This document shows, one piece after another, positions 17,604 through 27,006 of a DNA stretch of 47,347 nucleotides. The position numbers and the translations under genes were made by a program. The notes below the pieces were generated by a model that saw nothing but the letters and a program-made list of their open reading frames with translations, did not search any database and was not told the DNA's origin. Every line of letters starts with the position of its first letter. Within the stretch, counting starts at the first letter, position 1. Origin of the DNA: Microvirga massiliensis (lineage in GTDB: Bacteria; Pseudomonadota; Alphaproteobacteria; Rhizobiales; Beijerinckiaceae); NCBI RefSeq assembly GCF_001006805.1, contig NZ_LN811350.1, forward strand, positions 1,069,800-1,117,146, given 5' to 3'.

Positions 17604-17929
17604 GAGGAAACGAACTCTCCAGGCCTCGATCGACGGGCGTCGGCACGCACGTCCGGAGCGCGCAAGCGAGTGCCCGCGCGGCGCGCCGTTGCTTAGCCGT
17701 AGTCGGCGGGGTCTGGCAATGGCTCTTTCGCCGGTCTTTGCGTCGCAGTGACGCGCATTGCGCGAATGGAGAGGAGCCGTCCGTTCGGGACGCAGTTCGA
17801 GACCTGACAAGAATGAGTGCGCTTGCTAAAGCGCGGCCGCGCCCTCTTAGGGCGCGATGATTTTTCTCCCGTTCCAGTGATGCCGAATCCCTTCATGCTC
17901 ATCTCATCCGGGTACAGGGCGGGGCGATA
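17604..17929. other. Intergenic region between cytochrome c and kdsB
   Basis: 326 nt without a convincing protein gene. It should hold divergent promoters for the cytochrome gene and kdsB. On the plus strand it contains two consecutive hairpins, at 17819-17834 (gcgctt/aagcgc, 4-nt loop) and 17838-17856, the second followed by a T-run; see the terminator entry. No known riboswitch was recognised. Confidence 0.6.
17838..17866 (+). terminator. Orphan rho-independent terminator upstream of kdsB
   Basis: cgcgccc and gggcgcg pair around the loop tctta, and gatgattttt follows, giving a five-T tail. It reads on the plus strand and ends about 64 nt before the kdsB start, yet no plus-strand gene precedes it. 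It would suit the 3' end of a small RNA or a leader attenuator of kdsB. Confidence 0.6.
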
Positions 17930-18676
17930 ATGTCGGCCCCTATCGTCCTCATTCCCGCCAGGCTCTCGGCGACCCGGCTGCCGAACAAGCCCCTCGCAGA
18001 AATTGCAGGGGAGCCGATGATCGTCCATGTCTGGCGGCGGGCCGTCGAGGCCGGGATCGGACCCGTTGCGGTTGCGACCGATGCTCCCGAGATCTTGGAG
18101 GCGGTGGAGCAGGCGGGAGGCACAGCGGTGATGACCCGCGCCGATCATGTCTCCGGATCGGACCGGATCCACGAGGCGGTCGAGTGCCTCGATCCGGACG
18201 GCCGGCACGACATCGTCGTCAATGTCCAAGGGGATCTCCCGACGATCGATCCGGGTGCGATCGCGGCATCCGTACCTCCCCTCGCCGATACGGGTGTCGA
18301 CATCGCAACCCTCGTCGCAGTGATCACCCGCTCCGAGGAACGGACCGATCCGAACGTCGTGAAGATGGTCGGAAGCGAGATCGTTCCGGGCCGGTTTCGC
18401 ACGCTCTACTTCACACGGGCGACGGCTCCATCGGGGGAGGGGCCGCTCTATCACCATATCGGCCTCTACGCCTATCGCCGGGCCGCGCTGCGGCGCTTCG
18501 TAAGTCTTCCGCCGTCGCCGCTCGAGCGGCGGGAACGACTGGAGCAGTTGCGGGCGCTCGAGGCGGGCATGCGGATCGATGCGGTCCTCGTCGAGGACGT
18601 GCCGCTCGGGGTGGATACCCCCCACGATCTCGAACGGGCGCGTGCGGTCCTTGCGCAGAGGCGGCGGTCCGAGTGA
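17930..18676 (+). CDS. kdsB: 3-deoxy-manno-octulosonate cytidylyltransferase
   Basis: Activates Kdo with CTP to CMP-Kdo for lipid A-core assembly. The N-terminal nucleotide-binding [15 protein letters not shown], the following [12 protein letters not shown], and the central [13 protein letters not shown] are family signatures; 248 residues is the normal size. pheA follows after 31 nt on the same strand and is probably co-transcribed. Its promoter lies downstream of, or reads through, an orphan terminator. Confidence 0.96.
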   Translation: MSAPIVLIPARLSATRLPNKPLAEIAGEPMIVHVWRRAVEAGIGPVAVATDAPEILEAVEQAGGTAVMTRADHVSGSDRIHEAVECLDPDGRHDIVVNVQGDLPTIDPGAIAASVPPLADTGVDIATLVAVITRSEERTDPNVVKMVGSEIVPGRFRTLYFTRATAPSGEGPLYHHIGLYAYRRAALRRFVSLPPSPLERRERLEQLRALEAGMRIDAVLVEDVPLGVDTPHDLERARAVLAQRRRSE

Positions 18677-18707
18677 TCCCTCATAGGCCGTACAATCGGG
18701 GAATGAC

Positions 18708-19562
18708 ATGAACAAGGTAATCGCCTTCCAGGGGGAGGCCGGCGCGAACTCTCATATCGCCTGCAAGGAAGTCTACCCGGACTTCGAGCCGCTAGGCTGC
18801 GCGACGTTCGAGGACGCCTTCGCGGCCGTCTCGGATGGGCCGGCGGCGCTCGCCATGATCCCGATCGAGAACTCCATCGCCGGCCGCGTCGCCGATATTC
18901 ACTACCTCCTGCCGAATTCCGGCCTGCACATCATCGGGGAGCACTTCCTCCCGATCCATTTCCAGCTGATGGGCGTGCCGGACGCCAACCTCGGCACGAT
19001 CCACTCCGTCCACAGCCACGTCCATGCGCTTGGGCAATGCCGCAAGATCATCCGGAAGCTCGGGTTGAAGGCCTATGTGGCTGGCGACACGGCGGGCGCC
19101 GCGCGAGAGATCTCGCAGGCCGGCGATCCCACGAGGGCGGCCCTGGCGCCGCGCCTCGCGGCCGACGTCTATGGTCTCAAGATCCTCGCCGAAGATGTCG
19201 AGGACGAGTCACACAACACTACGCGGTTCATCATCCTGTCGCGCACGGCCCGGTGGGCGGAGCGGAACTCGGCCCCGATGGTCACGAGCTTCGTCTTCCA
19301 GGTCCGCAACCTTCCCGCGGCGCTCTACAAGGCGCTCGGAGGCTTTGCGACCAACGGCATCAACATGACGAAGCTCGAGAGCTACATGCTCGAGGGGCGT
19401 TTCGCGGCCACGAAGTTCTATGCCGAGGTCGACGGTCATCCCGAGGACCTGCCGTTGAAGCGAGCCCTGGAGGAACTCGCCTTCTTCTCGAAGGAGATGC
19501 GGATCCTCGGCGTCTACCCGGCGCATCCGCACCGCGAGGTAGTCCGTCTCGAGGCAGAGTAA
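18708..19562 (+). CDS. pheA: Prephenate dehydratase
   Basis: Converts prephenate to phenylpyruvate in phenylalanine synthesis. A periplasmic-binding-like catalytic domain (about residues 1-185, with the NTTRFIIL motif holding the catalytic Thr) is followed by an ACT regulatory domain (about 195-270), so phenylalanine feedback is likely. Unlike the E. coli protein it has no chorismate mutase domain. 284 residues is usual for alphaproteobacteria. It converges on nudC with 22 nt between the stops and no obvious terminator. Confidence 0.96.
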   Translation: MNKVIAFQGEAGANSHIACKEVYPDFEPLGCATFEDAFAAVSDGPAALAMIPIENSIAGRVADIHYLLPNSGLHIIGEHFLPIHFQLMGVPDANLGTIHSVHSHVHALGQCRKIIRKLGLKAYVAGDTAGAAREISQAGDPTRAALAPRLAADVYGLKILAEDVEDESHNTTRFIILSRTARWAERNSAPMVTSFVFQVRNLPAALYKALGGFATNGINMTKLESYMLEGRFAATKFYAEVDGHPEDLPLKRALEELAFFSKEMRILGVYPAHPHREVVRLEAE

Positions 19563-19584
19563 CGATCGGGCCGGAAAGGCTTGG

Positions 19585-20496
19585 TCAAGGCGATTCCGCG
19601 TAACACCAAGCCCGCAGAAGGTGGTGCGCGATCGCAATCGGCTGCGGCGCCGAGAGGCCTGCCGGGTGCCGGCCTGCCAGCATCAGCTTCACCTCGTCCC
19701 GGGAGAACCAGCGGGCATCCTCCAATTCCTCGCGGTCGACGTTGAGCTCCTCGCTCGTGGCCTCAGCGATGCAGCCGATCATCAGGGAAGACGGAAACGG
19801 CCAAGGCTGCGAGGAGTGATATCGCACCGCCCCGACGCGTACCCCGGCCTCCTCGAAAGTCTCGCGGCGGACCGCGTCCTCGATCGTCTCGGCAGGCTCA
19901 AGGAAGCCTGCGAGACACGAATACATTCCCGGCAGGAACCGGCTCTGGCGTCCGAGAAGGCAGAACTCGCCCCGGGCGACCAGCATGATCACGACCGGAT
20001 CGGTCCGCGGGAAATGCTGGGCGCCGCAGGATCCACAGTCGCGGCGGAAGCCCGACTGGGCCGGAACGGTCCGCGTTCCGCAGACCGCACAGAACCGATG
20101 CCGCCGGTGCCAGTCGAGGACTGACTTTGCGGTCGCGAGGAGCCCGAGCTCTTCCGGAGGAACGAGCCCGCGTACGGCAACCGAGCGGAGATCCGTGACC
20201 GTGAAGCCGGGATCGTCCCGGTAGAGATCCGCAGCCGAAGGTGAGGCGAGGGTTGCCACGACCGGCCGTCCCTCCAGAGTCCCGAGGAAGACATCCTCGA
20301 AGAGCTCGCCGGCACGAGACAGGCCGGCTGCATCCAGGAGCGCGGTTCCGGGCTCGCCGGCTCGGAGAATGGGGATATCGCCGGCGATCAGAAGATGTGC
20401 GGTTCCGGGCTCGTTGCGGTGACGCTCGAGGGCGTCCGCGGGGTGCTCGACGCTATGGCGTACGAGGGGGTTCAGGGAGAAGGCAGGAAGGTGCAT
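19585..20496 (-). CDS. nudC: NADH pyrophosphatase (NAD-cap decapping Nudix hydrolase)
   Basis: A 303-residue Nudix enzyme cleaving NAD(H) and, by family precedent, removing NAD caps from RNA. A four-cysteine zinc finger (C136, C139, C154, C157) precedes the Nudix box (about 197-219: GFLEPAE...RETFEEAGV), and the NudC-specific SQPWPFPSS follows at 229-237. It starts 3 nt after the stop of the HIT gene, so the two are translationally linked. Confidence 0.95.
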   Translation of the reverse strand: MHLPAFSLNPLVRHSVEHPADALERHRNEPGTAHLLIAGDIPILRAGEPGTALLDAAGLSRAGELFEDVFLGTLEGRPVVATLASPSAADLYRDDPGFTVTDLRSVAVRGLVPPEELGLLATAKSVLDWHRRHRFCAVCGTRTVPAQSGFRRDCGSCGAQHFPRTDPVVIMLVARGEFCLLGRQSRFLPGMYSCLAGFLEPAETIEDAVRRETFEEAGVRVGAVRYHSSQPWPFPSSLMIGCIAEATSEELNVDREELEDARWFSRDEVKLMLAGRHPAGLSAPQPIAIAHHLLRAWCYAESP

Positions 20497-20499
20497 CGG

Positions 20500-20916
20500 T
20501 CAGGCCGCCGCGAAGAGGGCTGCCGCGCGGTCGATCAGCGCCTGCGCGGCATGGTCGGGATAGGGGCGGCGCTCGCCATGGCCCCAGACGGGGCTGGGCC
20601 AGGCCGGGTCGGAGCGAAAGCGACCGACGACGTGGACATGAAGCTGCGCCACGATGTTCCCGAGGGCGCCGACATTGATCTTATCGGGCTTGGCGATCTC
20701 CTCGATCACCCGGACGGCGATCCGGATCTCGTCTATGAGCGCGGCCGCGCTCGCTCGGTCAAGGTCCGTCAGTTCGCTCGCGCCCGGCACCCGCGGAACG
20801 AGAACGAGCCAAGGGAAGCGGGAATCGTCGTGGAGAAGCACCTGGCAGAGCGCCAGGTCGCCGATCGGCCGCGTCGATTCCGCGAGCCGCGGGTCGAGGG
20901 TGAAGGCGGGCGTCAT
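20500..20916 (-). CDS. HIT domain protein
   Basis: A histidine-triad nucleotide hydrolase/transferase-like protein of 138 residues. The signature is NIVAQLHVHVVGR, with H93 and H95. The third triad position is occupied by a hydrophobic residue, as I recall from the alphaproteobacterial HIT branch; the fourth site would lie at R/H beyond. The frame is open to 21120, but 20916 is chosen because the upstream part is Arg-rich and unlike the family. It precedes nudC by 3 nt, suggesting a shared role in nucleotide or dinucleotide clean-up. Confidence 0.88.
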   Translation of the reverse strand: MTPAFTLDPRLAESTRPIGDLALCQVLLHDDSRFPWLVLVPRVPGASELTDLDRASAAALIDEIRIAVRVIEEIAKPDKINVGALGNIVAQLHVHVVGRFRSDPAWPSPVWGHGERRPYPDHAAQALIDRAAALFAAA

Positions 20917-21128
20917 CGCGGAGGCTGCCTTTCCGGTCGAACTCCCGAACAGGACAGGAGACCCGGGATCAATGGCGGCGAATCGGCTTTCGGCACGAGG
21001 GAGGGTGTCATCCGGCCAGTTATTAGACGAGAGTGGCGCGATCCGCATCCTCTTGCGTCCGCTCCCCGCTCTGCCTCCTGCGCCCTGACGCTTCTTGCGT
21101 TTGCGCGTTCGAAAGGCCATATAACGGC

Positions 21129-21225
21129 CGGGAGGTTGGCGAGGGACGTCTCACTCGCCAACCGGGTCAGGTCCGGAAGGAAGCAGCCCTAACGAGACCG
21201 AACGGGTCTTCGTCCAGCCTCCCAC
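21129..21225 (+). ncRNA. ffs: Signal recognition particle RNA (4.5S, small bacterial type)
   Basis: The conserved SRP hairpin ggtcaggtccggaaggaagc followed by agcccta is at about 21165-21191. The ends pair as gggaggttgg (21130-21139) with ccagcctccc (21214-21223), giving an RNA of about 95 nt that binds Ffh. A TATAAC -10 element lies at 21120-21125, five nt before the 5' end. dnaX follows 52 nt later, a common arrangement. Confidence 0.96.
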
Positions 21226-21277
21226 CTGGTGCTCCCATTCGGCTCAAGCGCCGTCCAGTTTCTTAGCTCACCTGCCG

Positions 21278-23095
21278 ATGGACGACACCGTAGCCGGCAC
21301 GCCTCCCCTCGACGAGCTGGCTCTGCCCGGTTTTTCGCCAGCGAGTCCGGCAGCGACGCCGTACCGGGTTCTCGCCCGCAAATATCGCCCCAGGACCTTC
21401 GATGACCTGATCGGTCAGGAGGCGATGGTCCGCACGCTGTCGAATGGCTTCGAGACCGGACGCATTCCCCAGGCCTGGATGCTTACCGGTGTGCGCGGCG
21501 TCGGCAAGACGACGACGGCCCGGATCCTGGCGCGAGGACTCAACTATCAGCGTGCCGACGGAACCGGTCAGCCGACCGTCCACATGCCCGAGCTCGGCAT
21601 CCACTGCGAGTCCATCATGGAATCGCGGCACGTGGACGTGCTGGAAATGGACGCCGCATCCCATACCGGCATCGAGGATGTCCGGCAGATCATCGACGGC
21701 ATCCGCTATGCGCCGGTCAGCGCGCGCTACAAGGTCTACATCATCGACGAGGTTCACATGCTCTCCGAGAAGGCGTTCAACGCCTTCCTGAAGACGCTGG
21801 AAGAGCCGCCGCCACACGCGAAATTCGTGTTCGCCACCACCGAGATCCGGAAGGTTCCGGTCACGATCCTGTCGCGCTGCCAGCGCTTCGATCTGCGCCG
21901 GGTCGAGGCGGACGTGCTCGTCCAGCACCTCGAGCGCATCTGCCGGGCCGAGAACGTGACCGCAGATGAGGACGCTCTCGCGGCGATTGCCCGGGCGGCC
22001 GAAGGCTCGGTGCGCGACAGCCTCTCGTTGCTCGACCAAGCGATTGCCCACGGCGCGGGGACGGTCACCGCGGCGATCGTACGCGACATGCTCGGACTCG
22101 CCGACCGGGGCCGGATCATCGACCTGTTCGAGGCGGTGATGCGCGGCGACATCCCCGCCGCCTTTGCGGCCCTGCGCGACGCCTACGATGCCGGCGCCGA
22201 TCCGGCCGTGATCGTGTCGGATCTCGCCGCCTTCACGCATGTCGTCACGCGCCTCAAGCTCATCCCGGATGCGGCGCGCGATCCGGCGCTCACCGAGATC
22301 GAGCGGGTCCGCGGCGCGTCCTTCGCAGAACGGCTCACGGTTCGCGCGCTGTCGCGCGCCTGGCAGATCCTGCTCAAGGGCCTTCCCGAAGTGCAGGGGT
22401 CGAACAGGCCGGTCGCCGCAGCAGAGATGCTGCTCGTGCGGCTCGCCTATGCGTCCGATCTCCCGACTCCGGACGAAGCTCTGCGGGCGCTGTCCCGCCA
22501 CGGCGCGGCTGCATCGCCCGCCCCATCGCCTTCGGGAGGCTTCTCGCCAGGAGCAGGCCCCAGTGCGTCTTTGGCGCTCGCCACCGTGAATGCACGCCCC
22601 GAACGGCAGGCTCCGGCGCCCGCGCAGAATGCAGCTCCGGTTCTGCGCCTGCGCCGGTTCGAGGACGTGGTGGCCCTCGCCGGAGAGAGGCGCGAGATCA
22701 GCCTGAAGACCGCTCTCGAACGGGACGTGCGCCTCGTGCGCTTCGAGGAAGGCCAGATCGAGTTCGCGCTCGCCGAGGGTGGCAATCGCACCCTGGCGAA
22801 CGATCTGAGCCGTGTTCTCCAGGAGTGGACCGGCGTGCGCTGGGTCGTCGCCCTTGCGGCGTCCTCGAACACCCCGACGCTCTATGAGCAGCAGCAGGCC
22901 GCGGCGCGCCAGCGAACCGAGGGGGCGGCAAACCATCCGCTCGTGCAGGCGGTGCTGTCCCGGTTCCCCGGCGCGCAGATCGTCAACGTCGTGGAAAAGG
23001 TGCGCGCTGCCGATGATTCCACGGCAGAGACGGATCTCCTCGGCACCGAGGATGCCGCAGCAGCACGGGAACTCGAAACGGACGACGACCTCTGA
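21278..23095 (+). CDS. dnaX: DNA polymerase III subunit gamma/tau
   Basis: The clamp-loader ATPase subunit. A 605-residue protein with Walker A GVRGVGKTTT (about 71-80), Walker B IIDEVHML, a sensor region TTEIRKVPVTILSRCQRFD, and domain III to about residue 370. An Ala/Pro-rich linker and a tau-like C-terminal domain follow. Most cysteines of the E. coli zinc finger are absent (GLNYQ...MPELGIHC), as is usual in this class. I saw no A/T slippery heptamer, so only the long form is expected. ybaB and recR follow in the same direction. Confidence 0.96.
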   Translation: MDDTVAGTPPLDELALPGFSPASPAATPYRVLARKYRPRTFDDLIGQEAMVRTLSNGFETGRIPQAWMLTGVRGVGKTTTARILARGLNYQRADGTGQPTVHMPELGIHCESIMESRHVDVLEMDAASHTGIEDVRQIIDGIRYAPVSARYKVYIIDEVHMLSEKAFNAFLKTLEEPPPHAKFVFATTEIRKVPVTILSRCQRFDLRRVEADVLVQHLERICRAENVTADEDALAAIARAAEGSVRDSLSLLDQAIAHGAGTVTAAIVRDMLGLADRGRIIDLFEAVMRGDIPAAFAALRDAYDAGADPAVIVSDLAAFTHVVTRLKLIPDAARDPALTEIERVRGASFAERLTVRALSRAWQILLKGLPEVQGSNRPVAAAEMLLVRLAYASDLPTPDEALRALSRHGAAASPAPSPSGGFSPGAGPSASLALATVNARPERQAPAPAQNAAPVLRLRRFEDVVALAGERREISLKTALERDVRLVRFEEGQIEFALAEGGNRTLANDLSRVLQEWTGVRWVVALAASSNTPTLYEQQQAAARQRTEGAANHPLVQAVLSRFPGAQIVNVVEKVRAADDSTAETDLLGTEDAAAARELETDDDL

Positions 23096-23163
23096 TGAAT
23101 GGGCCGGCGCCCGGTGCGCACCGGGCAAACGGCGAGTGAAACCAAGGCGGAACGGAGAGAGTG

Positions 23164-23484
23164 ATGCGTGATCTGATGGGGATCATGAAGCAGGCGCAGG
23201 CCATGCAGCAGAAGCTGAAGGATGCGCAGGAGGAACTCGAAAACCTCGAAGTCGATGGAGCGGCGGGTGGCGGCATGGTCGCCGTGAAGGTCACGGCGCG
23301 CGGCCAGGTGAAATCCGTCCAGATCGATCCTTCTCTCCTCGTGCCGGACGAGAAGGAGATCCTCGAGGATCTCCTCGTGGCTGCCCTCAACGATGCGCGC
23401 ACGAAGGCCGAGCGCGTCAGCCAGGAGCGCCTCGCAGAGGTCACGAAGGGGCTGCCGCTTCCACCCGGTCTCAACCTGTTCTGA
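23164..23484 (+). CDS. ybaB: YbaB/EbfC family nucleoid-associated protein
   Basis: 106 residues; a small dimeric DNA-binding protein typically encoded between dnaX and recR. It has the helical start MRDLMGIMKQAQAMQQKLKD, a beta hairpin with GGGMVAVKVTARGQVKSV and a helical C terminus ending GLPLPPGLNLF. A GTG directly before the ATG is also in frame; the ATG at 23164 fits the family. A GGAGAG ribosome site lies upstream. recR starts 6 nt after its stop. Confidence 0.95.
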   Translation: MRDLMGIMKQAQAMQQKLKDAQEELENLEVDGAAGGGMVAVKVTARGQVKSVQIDPSLLVPDEKEILEDLLVAALNDARTKAERVSQERLAEVTKGLPLPPGLNLF

Positions 23485-23490
23485 CCACCT

Positions 23491-24096
23491 ATGGCCGTGT
23501 CCGTTGCAGGTCCCGAAATCGAGAGGCTGATTCAGCTGCTCGCCCGCATACCCGGCCTTGGCCCGCGCTCGGCCCGGCGCGCAGCGCTGCATCTCATCAA
23601 GAAGCGCGACACGCTGCTCGCGCCGTTGAGCGAAGCGATGCGCGTGGCGAGCGAGCGGATTGTCGTGTGCTCGACCTGCGGCAATGTCGATACGTCCGAT
23701 CCCTGCACGATCTGCGCCGACCCGCAGCGCGATCCCGGCATCATCGTGGTTGTCGAGGATGTCTCGGATCTCTGGGCGCTCGAACGGGCCGGTGCCCTCA
23801 ACGCGCGCTATCACGTGCTCGGAGGCGTGCTGTCTCCACTCGACGGCGTGCGCCCGGAGCATCTCAACCTCGACCGCCTCGTCGCCCGGGCGTCGGAGCC
23901 CGGCGTGTCCGAGATCCTGCTGGCGCTCAACGCCACGGTGGATGGCCAGACGACGGCGCATTACATCACGGAACTCCTCGCCCACCTGCCCGTACGCGTG
24001 ACGCGGCTGGCCCATGGCGTGCCCGTCGGAGGCGAACTCGACTATCTCGACGAAGGCACGCTCTCGGCCGCCATCCGGCAGCGCACGGCTCTTTGA
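23491..24096 (+). CDS. recR: Recombination mediator protein RecR
   Basis: 201 residues. An N-terminal helix-hairpin-helix ([17 protein letters not shown]) is followed by a four-cysteine zinc finger (C60, C63, C72, C75) and a Toprim domain starting [15 protein letters not shown]. It works with RecF/RecO to load RecA at gaps. It is the last gene of the dnaX-ybaB-recR run. Confidence 0.97.
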   Translation: MAVSVAGPEIERLIQLLARIPGLGPRSARRAALHLIKKRDTLLAPLSEAMRVASERIVVCSTCGNVDTSDPCTICADPQRDPGIIVVVEDVSDLWALERAGALNARYHVLGGVLSPLDGVRPEHLNLDRLVARASEPGVSEILLALNATVDGQTTAHYITELLAHLPVRVTRLAHGVPVGGELDYLDEGTLSAAIRQRTAL

Positions 24097-24212
24097 GTCG
24101 AGAAGAGGCTCGTCGAGCGCAGCCCGCTTGGGCGCGCTCTTCGACCGCCATTTGCCTTTGTTGCGAAAGCCAGTAAGCAGCCGCGGTCATTCCTTAGCTG
24201 CCGAGGCCCTTC

Positions 24213-25052
24213 ATGCATGCCGAACTTGCCCAGACGATCGAAGCCGCGTGGGAGAACCGCGCGGATGTGACCGCCGCGACGACGGGCCCGGTCCGCGATG
24301 CCGTCGGGACGGCGCTGAATCTGCTCGACCGCGGGGAGGCGCGCGTCGCGGAGAAGATCGACGGAAGCTGGCATGTGCACCAATGGCTGAAGAAGGCCGT
24401 GCTGCTGTCCTTCCGCCTCAACGACATGACGACGATCCCGGGTGGTCCGGGCGGCGCCGTGTGGTGGGACAAGGTGCGCTCGAAATTCGAGGGCTGGACG
24501 GATGCGCAGTTCCGCGCCGCGGGTTTCCGCGCCGTCCCGAATTGCGTGGTGCGGCAGGGCTCGTTCATCGCGCCCGGCGTCGTGCTCATGCCGTCCTTCG
24601 TCAATCTTGGCGCCTATGTGGGCGAAGGCACGATGATCGACACCTGGGCAACGGTTGGGTCATGCGCCCAGATCGGACGCCATTGCCACATCTCCGGCGG
24701 AGCCGGGATCGCCGGCGTCCTCGAGCCCCTGCAGGCGAACCCGGTCATCATCGAGGACAATTGCTTCATCGGCGCCCGCGCGGAAGTTGCGGAGGGCGTG
24801 ATCGTCGGCGAGGGATCCGTCCTGTCGATGGGCGTCTATATCGGCGCCTCGACCCGCATCGTCGATCGCGAAACCGGTGAGGTCTTCAAGGGCCAGGTCC
24901 CACCCTTCTCCGTCGTGGTGCCGGGCGCGATGCCGGGCAAGCCGCTGCCGGACGGGAACCCCGGTCCCTCACTCTATTGCGCCGTGATCGTGAAGCGCGT
25001 CGACGCGCAGACGCGCGCGAAGACCAGCATCAACGAACTCCTGCGCGACTGA
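24213..25052 (+). CDS. dapD: Tetrahydrodipicolinate N-succinyltransferase
   Basis: Succinylates tetrahydrodipicolinate in the lysine/diaminopimelate pathway. 279 residues with an N-terminal helical domain and a left-handed beta helix of hexapeptide repeats ([20 protein letters not shown], and the [12 protein letters not shown] region). The DapD extension motif [20 protein letters not shown] is present. dapE follows after 15 nt; together they supply meso-DAP for the cell wall and lysine. Confidence 0.97.
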   Translation: MHAELAQTIEAAWENRADVTAATTGPVRDAVGTALNLLDRGEARVAEKIDGSWHVHQWLKKAVLLSFRLNDMTTIPGGPGGAVWWDKVRSKFEGWTDAQFRAAGFRAVPNCVVRQGSFIAPGVVLMPSFVNLGAYVGEGTMIDTWATVGSCAQIGRHCHISGGAGIAGVLEPLQANPVIIEDNCFIGARAEVAEGVIVGEGSVLSMGVYIGASTRIVDRETGEVFKGQVPPFSVVVPGAMPGKPLPDGNPGPSLYCAVIVKRVDAQTRAKTSINELLRD

Positions 25053-25067
25053 ACCGCCGGACTCCTC

Positions 25068-26237
25068 ATGCCCCACACGCCGCTCTCTCTCGCCGCGAGC
25101 CTCGTGCGCTGCCCCTCCGTCACGCCTCAGGAAGGCGGAGCGCTCGCCTTCCTTGCGGGCGTGCTGCAGGAGGCGGGGTTCACGGTGCACCGGCCGGTCT
25201 TCTCCGAGCCCGGCACGCCCGATGTCGAGAACCTTTATGCGCGCTTCGGGGCCGGGAGCCCCTGTCTCGTTCTCGCGGGGCATACGGATGTCGTGCCGCC
25301 CGGAGATCCCGCCCTCTGGCGCCATGATCCCTTCGGGGGCGAGATAGAAGAAGGCGAACTGTTCGGACGCGGGGCCGTCGACATGAAGGGCGGCATCGCC
25401 TGCATGGTCGCGGCCGTCCTCCGGTTCCTCGAGGAGCGGCCGGCCTTCGCGGGCTCGATCGCCTTTCTGATTACCGGGGACGAGGAGGGGCCCGCGGTCA
25501 ACGGAACCGTGAAGCTCCTCCAATGGGCGCGGGAGCGTGGCGAACGCTTCGACCATTGCATCCTGGGCGAGCCCACGAATCCGAACGTACTCGGCGAGAT
25601 GCTCAAGATCGGCCGGCGCGGCTCGCTGACCGCACGCCTCGCGGTTCACGGGAAGCAGGGCCACGTCGCCTACCCGCATCTCGCCGAGAACCCGATCCCG
25701 GGACTGCTCCGGCTCCTCACCGCTCTTGTCGCAGAGCCGCTCGATGCAGGAACGGCGCATTTCGACGCTTCGAATCTCGAGGTCACGAGTGTCGATGTCG
25801 GCAACCCGGCTTCGAACGTGATCCCCGCGGAAGCGCGTGCAGTCTTCAACATCCGGTTCAACGATCTCTGGTCGCCCGAGTCTCTGGCCGCCGAGCTGGA
25901 CCACCGCCTGCGCGAGGCTGCCGGAAATACGGTTCGTTATACGCTGACCGTCGAGCCGACCAATGCCGTGGCGTTCCTCACGCCTCCCGACCAATTCGTG
26001 GCATTCATGAGCGAAGCCATCGAAGAGGCGACCGGGCGGCGTCCCGTTCTTTCGACGACGGGTGGGACCTCGGATGCGCGCTTCATCAAGGACGCCTGTC
26101 CGGTGGTCGAGTTCGGCCTCGTCGGCCAGACGATGCATCAGGTCGATGAGCGCGTTGCGGTCGCCGACCTCGATCGTCTTGCCGCGATCTATCTTTCGGT
26201 GCTGCGCCGCTATTTCGCGGCTTCTGCAGGGGGCTAA
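25068..26237 (+). CDS. dapE: Succinyl-diaminopimelate desuccinylase
   Basis: A zinc M20 hydrolase of 389 residues removing the succinyl group from N-succinyl-LL-DAP. Metal and catalytic landmarks are [32 protein letters not shown] (catalytic Glu pair) and the dimer-domain region [10 protein letters not shown]. It is cotranscribed with dapD. A short gccacc/ggtggc stem (26245-26262) follows its stop but has no T-run. Confidence 0.97.
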   Translation: MPHTPLSLAASLVRCPSVTPQEGGALAFLAGVLQEAGFTVHRPVFSEPGTPDVENLYARFGAGSPCLVLAGHTDVVPPGDPALWRHDPFGGEIEEGELFGRGAVDMKGGIACMVAAVLRFLEERPAFAGSIAFLITGDEEGPAVNGTVKLLQWARERGERFDHCILGEPTNPNVLGEMLKIGRRGSLTARLAVHGKQGHVAYPHLAENPIPGLLRLLTALVAEPLDAGTAHFDASNLEVTSVDVGNPASNVIPAEARAVFNIRFNDLWSPESLAAELDHRLREAAGNTVRYTLTVEPTNAVAFLTPPDQFVAFMSEAIEEATGRRPVLSTTGGTSDARFIKDACPVVEFGLVGQTMHQVDERVAVADLDRLAAIYLSVLRRYFAASAGG

Positions 26238-26363
26238 ACCGGGAGCCACCTGCCCCGGTGGCGGTAGTGCGGATCACACGATCGAGTGAATGCCCGCGCA
26301 AGGCGCCCGTGTTATAATTTTACGATGTGATGCCGTCGGCCGCTGGCTCGCCGCCTCGACCCG

Positions 26364-26389
26364 GGAACCTGCCGGCGGGCGGAGTCGTT
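26364..26389 (+). promoter_or_regulatory. EcfG-type (general stress response) promoter
   Basis: GGAAC (26364-26368) and CGTT (26386-26389) are separated by exactly 17 nt, the -35/-10 pattern bound by the EcfG sigma factor controlled by PhyR/NepR in alphaproteobacteria. The predicted start near 26396 lies just ahead of the AAGGAG ribosome site of the following membrane protein gene. Confidence 0.65.
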
Positions 26390-26418
26390 TGGTGTGCGTC
26401 GCACAAGGAGCCCCCTTG

Positions 26419-27006
26419 ATGGTTACGGCGGACGAAGTGCAACGTTCCGTGCGCGGCACGGTCGATCTGCTGCAGCAGAAGCAGGAAGCGCTGCGGAGTT
26501 TCGATGTCAGCGAGGCTGGATTCTGGAGGTCTTTCGAGGCGATCTGGCTGACACTTCCGGCGCTGACGGTTTCGTTTGTTTTTGCGGAGCGCCGCCTCGT
26601 CAGCAACGGCGTTGATATCGGCCTCTGGATGGAGCTGGCGCTTTTCCTCTTTGTCAGCTTCTGCCACGTCGTCAGCTTCGTCGCGTTGCCGGTTGCCATG
26701 GCGTTCCTCGCGCGCAGGCTCGGCCTTGGCTGGCGTTATGTTCCATTCGTGATCGTCACGAACTGGGTCAATGTGTTTTCGCTCTCGGCACTGTCGATCC
26801 CAGCAGTCCTGATGCTCCTCGGCTGGATTCCCTCGGGCATTGCCGCCCTCACGGGCCTCGTCCTCGCGGTGCTGCTTTTGAGGGTGCAGTGGTTCGCGAC
26901 GAAGCTCACTTTGGGCGTTTCGGACTCGCTGGCGTTTACGCTCGTGGCGCTTGGCCTGTGCCTCTCGTTCGTCGTCGGGGTCTTTCAGAGCTGGGTGATC
27001 GGATGA
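26419..27006 (+). CDS. Membrane protein of unknown function, stress-promoter linked
   Basis: 195 residues; no family recognised. A short cytoplasmic N terminus (about 35 residues, Gln/Glu-rich) is followed by about four to five hydrophobic segments, including [46 protein letters not shown] and [19 protein letters not shown]. The start at 26419 is chosen over 26290 because AAGGAG sits 8 nt before it and an EcfG-type promoter 30 nt upstream would cut an earlier start. Its last 22 nt overlap the 3' end of truA on the other strand. Confidence 0.8.
   Translation: MVTADEVQRSVRGTVDLLQQKQEALRSFDVSEAGFWRSFEAIWLTLPALTVSFVFAERRLVSNGVDIGLWMELALFLFVSFCHVVSFVALPVAMAFLARRLGLGWRYVPFVIVTNWVNVFSLSALSIPAVLMLLGWIPSGIAALTGLVLAVLLLRVQWFATKLTLGVSDSLAFTLVALGLCLSFVVGVFQSWVIG

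Noticed and set aside
21278..23095. Programmed frameshift in dnaX to make gamma
   Set aside because: No A/T-rich slippery heptamer was seen in the linker region.
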